8,499 bases of DNA from assembly GCA_004376785.1 (NCBI GenBank), contig SOIY01000219.1, positions 1-8,499 of the forward strand. The letters run 5' to 3'. The DNA is from Candidatus Stahliibacteriota bacterium (GTDB lineage Bacteria > Hydrothermota > Tepidihabitantia > SM23-42). The notes under the pieces were generated by a model. It had not been told where the DNA came from and made no database searches. It saw nothing but the letters and a program-made list of their open reading frames with translations. Of this stretch, positions 6,745 to 8,499 are shown piece by piece (position 1 is the stretch's first letter; each line of letters starts with the position of its first letter). Position numbers and translations under genes: made by a program.

Positions 6745-6748
6745 CCAG

Positions 6749-7252
6749 ATGAAATTTATCCCAAAAGAAGTGATCAAGATTATAAATAAGTATCATGTCA
6801 AAAAATCGAAATTACTTGCTGTTTTAACTGATATTCAAGCAAAATACAACTGGTTGCCGCCCGATGCCATAAAATTGGTTTCTGAAAAATTGTGTGTTCC
6901 ATTAATTGATGTGTATGGCGTCGCTTCATTCTATCATGCGTTTAGTTTAACCCCACGTGGCAAGCATATCGTTACTGTTTGTTCTGGAACAGCCTGCCAT
7001 GTACGCGGCGCACCAATAATTCTTGACCGCGTTCAAGATCAATTAGGAATCTCTCCTGGCTGCACAACCAAGGATGACCAATTCACTTTGGAGACTGTAA
7101 ATTGCCTAGGTGCCTGCGCTTTAGCACCGATTGTTGTGGTTGACGGGCATTATCATGGTCAGTCAACAACACAAAAAATTGACCTTGTTTTAACTAAATA
7201 CAAAAAGAAGAAAAAAAGAAAACCCACAAAAAAATCCAGAAAGAAAAAGTGA
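6749..7252 (+). CDS. [2Fe-2S] thioredoxin-fold subunit, NuoE/HydC/HndA family
   Basis: A 167-residue protein of the 24-kDa complex I family. Its [2Fe-2S] ligands are visible as C78-x4-C83 (CSGTACHVRG) and C119-x3-C123 (NCLGACALAP). An N-terminal helical part (about 1-65) precedes the thioredoxin-like fold. In relatives (NuoE, HydC of multimeric [FeFe] hydrogenases, HndA) this subunit passes electrons next to a flavin/NADH subunit. No NuoF/HydB-like flavin subunit is seen in the window, so its partner is unknown. It opens a run of four tightly packed genes that ends in an H-cluster protein, which makes a hydrogenase-linked role more likely than complex I. The C-terminus is unusual: a strongly basic lysine and arginine tail covers about the last 18 residues, beyond the folded domain. 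Its stop overlaps the next start as GTGA. Confidence 0.9.
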   Translation: MKFIPKEVIKIINKYHVKKSKLLAVLTDIQAKYNWLPPDAIKLVSEKLCVPLIDVYGVASFYHAFSLTPRGKHIVTVCSGTACHVRGAPIILDRVQDQLGISPGCTTKDDQFTLETVNCLGACALAPIVVVDGHYHGQSTTQKIDLVLTKYKKKKKRKPTKKSRKKK

Positions 7253-7620
7253 CGCTTAATAAAATAAAAAAGTTTCTAAACGCACAAATCCTTTGCAAAC
7301 ACAGAGATCATAATTGCGATATAAAATATGCCAAGGCTTCTGATTTGATGAGTGATGTTCTGGCATTTTCGCAACCATTTTCAAAACCTGAGGCATTACT
7401 TATAACCGGTCTCACAAATAAACACGTAATTAGAACATGTGAAATTGCTGGTGTATGTGCAGTTGTTTTTGTACGAGGTAAAAACCCTTCAACTGAAACA
7501 ATTAAACTTGCCAAAGACTGTAAAATCGCAATCCTAACAACCAAATTAAAAATGTTTGAAGCCTGCGGTATTCTCTATTCTAATGGCATAAAATCATCAT
7601 CTATTAAAAAAGGTAAGTAA
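7249..7620 (+). CDS. DRTGG-domain protein of a hydrogenase-linked cluster
   Basis: A 123-residue single-domain protein starting at GTG 7249, four bases inside the preceding gene. The segment KASDLMSDVLAFSQPF (about 29-44), the strand LLITGL, VCAVVFVRGK and the late MFEACG motif match my recollection of small DRTGG-fold proteins. These are often found beside NuoE-like, anti-sigma-like and [FeFe]-hydrogenase-like genes in anaerobes. The literal D-R-T-G-G sequence is absent. DRTGG domains occur as probable regulatory or ligand-binding modules in larger proteins, and the biochemical role of the stand-alone form is not established to my knowledge. No signal peptide or membrane helix is seen, so it should be cytosolic. 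Its placement between an electron-transfer subunit and an RsbW-like protein suggests a sensor or adaptor; that is inference. Confidence 0.75.
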   Translation: MTLNKIKKFLNAQILCKHRDHNCDIKYAKASDLMSDVLAFSQPFSKPEALLITGLTNKHVIRTCEIAGVCAVVFVRGKNPSTETIKLAKDCKIAILTTKLKMFEACGILYSNGIKSSSIKKGK

Positions 7621-7626
7621 AAAAAC

Positions 7627-8070
7627 ATGCAATCCAAAACAGTCTTCCAACAAAAATACAAGATAAAAGGTGGAGATTTTGTTAATGCAGGCGAATCATC
7701 CTGTAAAATAAGAAACATATTAAAAGAAATAGGGATCGATGCCGATATTGTCAGGCGACTTGCAATCGTTGCATACGAAGCAGAAATGAATGTTGTATTG
7801 TATGCTAAACATGGTATAATGTACCTTTTTATCTACCCTGATAAAATTTTGTTAAAAATTGAAGATAAGGGTCAGGGTATAAAGAATATTAATTTAGCAA
7901 TGCGACCGGGTTATTCCACTGCAACCGAAGAAATAAGGGAAATGGGATTTGGTGCAGGAATGGGTTTACCAAATATAAAAAAGAATGCCGATGTATTTAA
8001 AATTACTTCTAAAGTAGGAAAGGGCACGGCACTCGAAATTATTATCAATTTGAACGGAAAAAATGGCTGA
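7627..8070 (+). CDS. RsbW-like ATP-binding protein (anti-sigma factor / serine kinase family)
   Basis: A 147-residue stand-alone GHKL ATPase domain. The N-box has E51 and N55 (YEAEMN), the ATP-lid side begins with D80-K-G-Q-G84, and a glycine-rich GFGAGMGLPN (107-116) forms the second nucleotide motif. Relatives such as RsbW and SpoIIAB bind sigma factors and phosphorylate STAS-domain antagonists. E51 and N55 match the residues expected of an active kinase. No STAS partner or sigma factor gene lies in the window, so the target is unknown. The longer GYSTATEEIREMG segment before the glycine motif is typical, as I recall, of the subgroup found with H-cluster proteins. The start at ATG 7627 has only a weak, distant ribosome site (AGG 13 bases upstream), so coupling to the previous gene, which ends 6 bases earlier, is likely. 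The end overlaps the next gene by 8 bases. Confidence 0.85.
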   Translation: MQSKTVFQQKYKIKGGDFVNAGESSCKIRNILKEIGIDADIVRRLAIVAYEAEMNVVLYAKHGIMYLFIYPDKILLKIEDKGQGIKNINLAMRPGYSTATEEIREMGFGAGMGLPNIKKNADVFKITSKVGKGTALEIIINLNGKNG

Positions 8071-8499
8071 AATAAGTCCACTTCATTCAATCAAGGTTAA
8101 TAAAAAGAAATGCATTGGCTGTGTGGCGTGCATGAAAGCATGTCCAACCAAAGCAATAAGGATTCGAAACCAAAAGGCAAAAATTATTTACCAGAGGTGT
8201 ATTGATTGTGGTGAATGTCTCAGGGTATGTCCTTATAATGCAATTGTTCCGATTACAACAAAACCTTCTGCTGTCGATATATTCAAATATAAAATCGCCC
8301 TTCCTTCACCAGTATTATACTCCCAGTTTGGTCATGAAATAATGCCTAATGAAATCCTGATGGTTTTAAAGAAAATAGGTTTTGACCAAGTATATGATGA
8401 GGCATTAGCTTGTGAAATGATAAATCTTGTTATTGAAGAATACCTTGACGAAAACAGATCACCACGACCCATAATCTCTTCTACCTGTCCGGTTGTAGT
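8063..8499 (+). CDS. Ferredoxin plus [FeFe]-hydrogenase-like H-cluster protein (partial, 3' end outside)
   Basis: The first 145 residues of a larger protein; the frame is open at the window edge. Two [4Fe-4S] motifs are clear: C17-x2-C20-x2-C23-x3-C27-P and C46-x2-C49-x2-C52-x3-C56-P. The next segment aligns with the start of an [FeFe]-hydrogenase catalytic domain: IALPSPVLYSQFG resembles the early VAPAVR region, then KKIGFDQVYDE, then ISSTCPVV (about 138-145). In catalytic enzymes this last motif reads TSCCPGW. C142 matches the H-cluster ligand, but T141 replaces the proton-transfer Cys and the Trp position is Val. Such changes are known in putative sensory (HydS-type) proteins. The start overlaps the RsbW-like gene by 8 bases. 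Whether a PAS or other signalling domain follows cannot be seen. A sensory role is inferred, and a reduced-activity hydrogenase is the alternative. Confidence 0.88.
   Translation, partial: MAEISPLHSIKVNKKKCIGCVACMKACPTKAIRIRNQKAKIIYQRCIDCGECLRVCPYNAIVPITTKPSAVDIFKYKIALPSPVLYSQFGHEIMPNEILMVLKKIGFDQVYDEALACEMINLVIEEYLDENRSPRPIISSTCPVV

Noticed and set aside
6632..6748. TTG-initiated 39-residue N-terminal extension of the HydC-like gene
   Set aside because: It runs through the palindrome and the TTGACT/TATAAT promoter, has no ribosome site, and adds nothing resembling the family. ATG 6749 has a good Shine-Dalgarno sequence.

Overview
The window is AT-rich, densely packed and entirely on the + strand. 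It reads as bacterial chromosome from an anaerobe that lives on peptides and amino acids. The gene set is a peptidase, a glutamate dehydrogenase, a sigma-54 two-component pair and an [FeFe]-hydrogenase-like cluster. I cannot name the organism from sequence alone. Base composition and gene style would suit a poorly sampled anaerobic lineage (a candidate phylum such as WOR-3/Stahlbacteria, or an FCB relative), but that is a guess. I see no tRNA, rRNA, CRISPR array, transposase or phage gene, and no gene-free stretch over 300 bases.

Region 1 (1-1550): the last codons of an unidentified upstream gene overlap, by ATGA, the start of a complete M17 leucyl aminopeptidase. Region 2 (1531-5137): a membrane histidine kinase with an unusual N-terminal zinc ribbon, followed with a 1-base overlap by an NtrC-type sigma-54 activator. 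Region 3 (5138-6626): a short control region with two tandem dyads and a near-consensus -24/-12 (sigma-54) promoter, then a strong Shine-Dalgarno site, glutamate dehydrogenase and a strong intrinsic terminator. Region 4 (6627-8499): a structured intergenic stretch carrying a third copy of the same dyad and a good sigma-70-type promoter. After it come four tightly packed genes: a NuoE/HydC-like [2Fe-2S] protein, a DRTGG-domain protein, an RsbW-like ATP-binding protein and a ferredoxin/H-cluster protein cut by the window end.

The most testable reading is a local regulatory circuit. The kinase would sense an external ligand through its Cache domain and phosphorylate the activator. The activator would bind the two dyads about 75-95 bases upstream of the predicted gdhA start site and fire the sigma-54 promoter. 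The third dyad, before the hydrogenase-like cluster, raises the possibility that amino-acid deamination and redox or H2 sensing share a regulator. The hydrogenase-like protein has Thr where catalytic [FeFe] hydrogenases have their proton-transfer Cys. Together with its RsbW-like and DRTGG neighbours, this suggests a sensory or signalling role rather than bulk H2 production. The operator and sensing roles are inference; the motifs and coordinates are seen directly.
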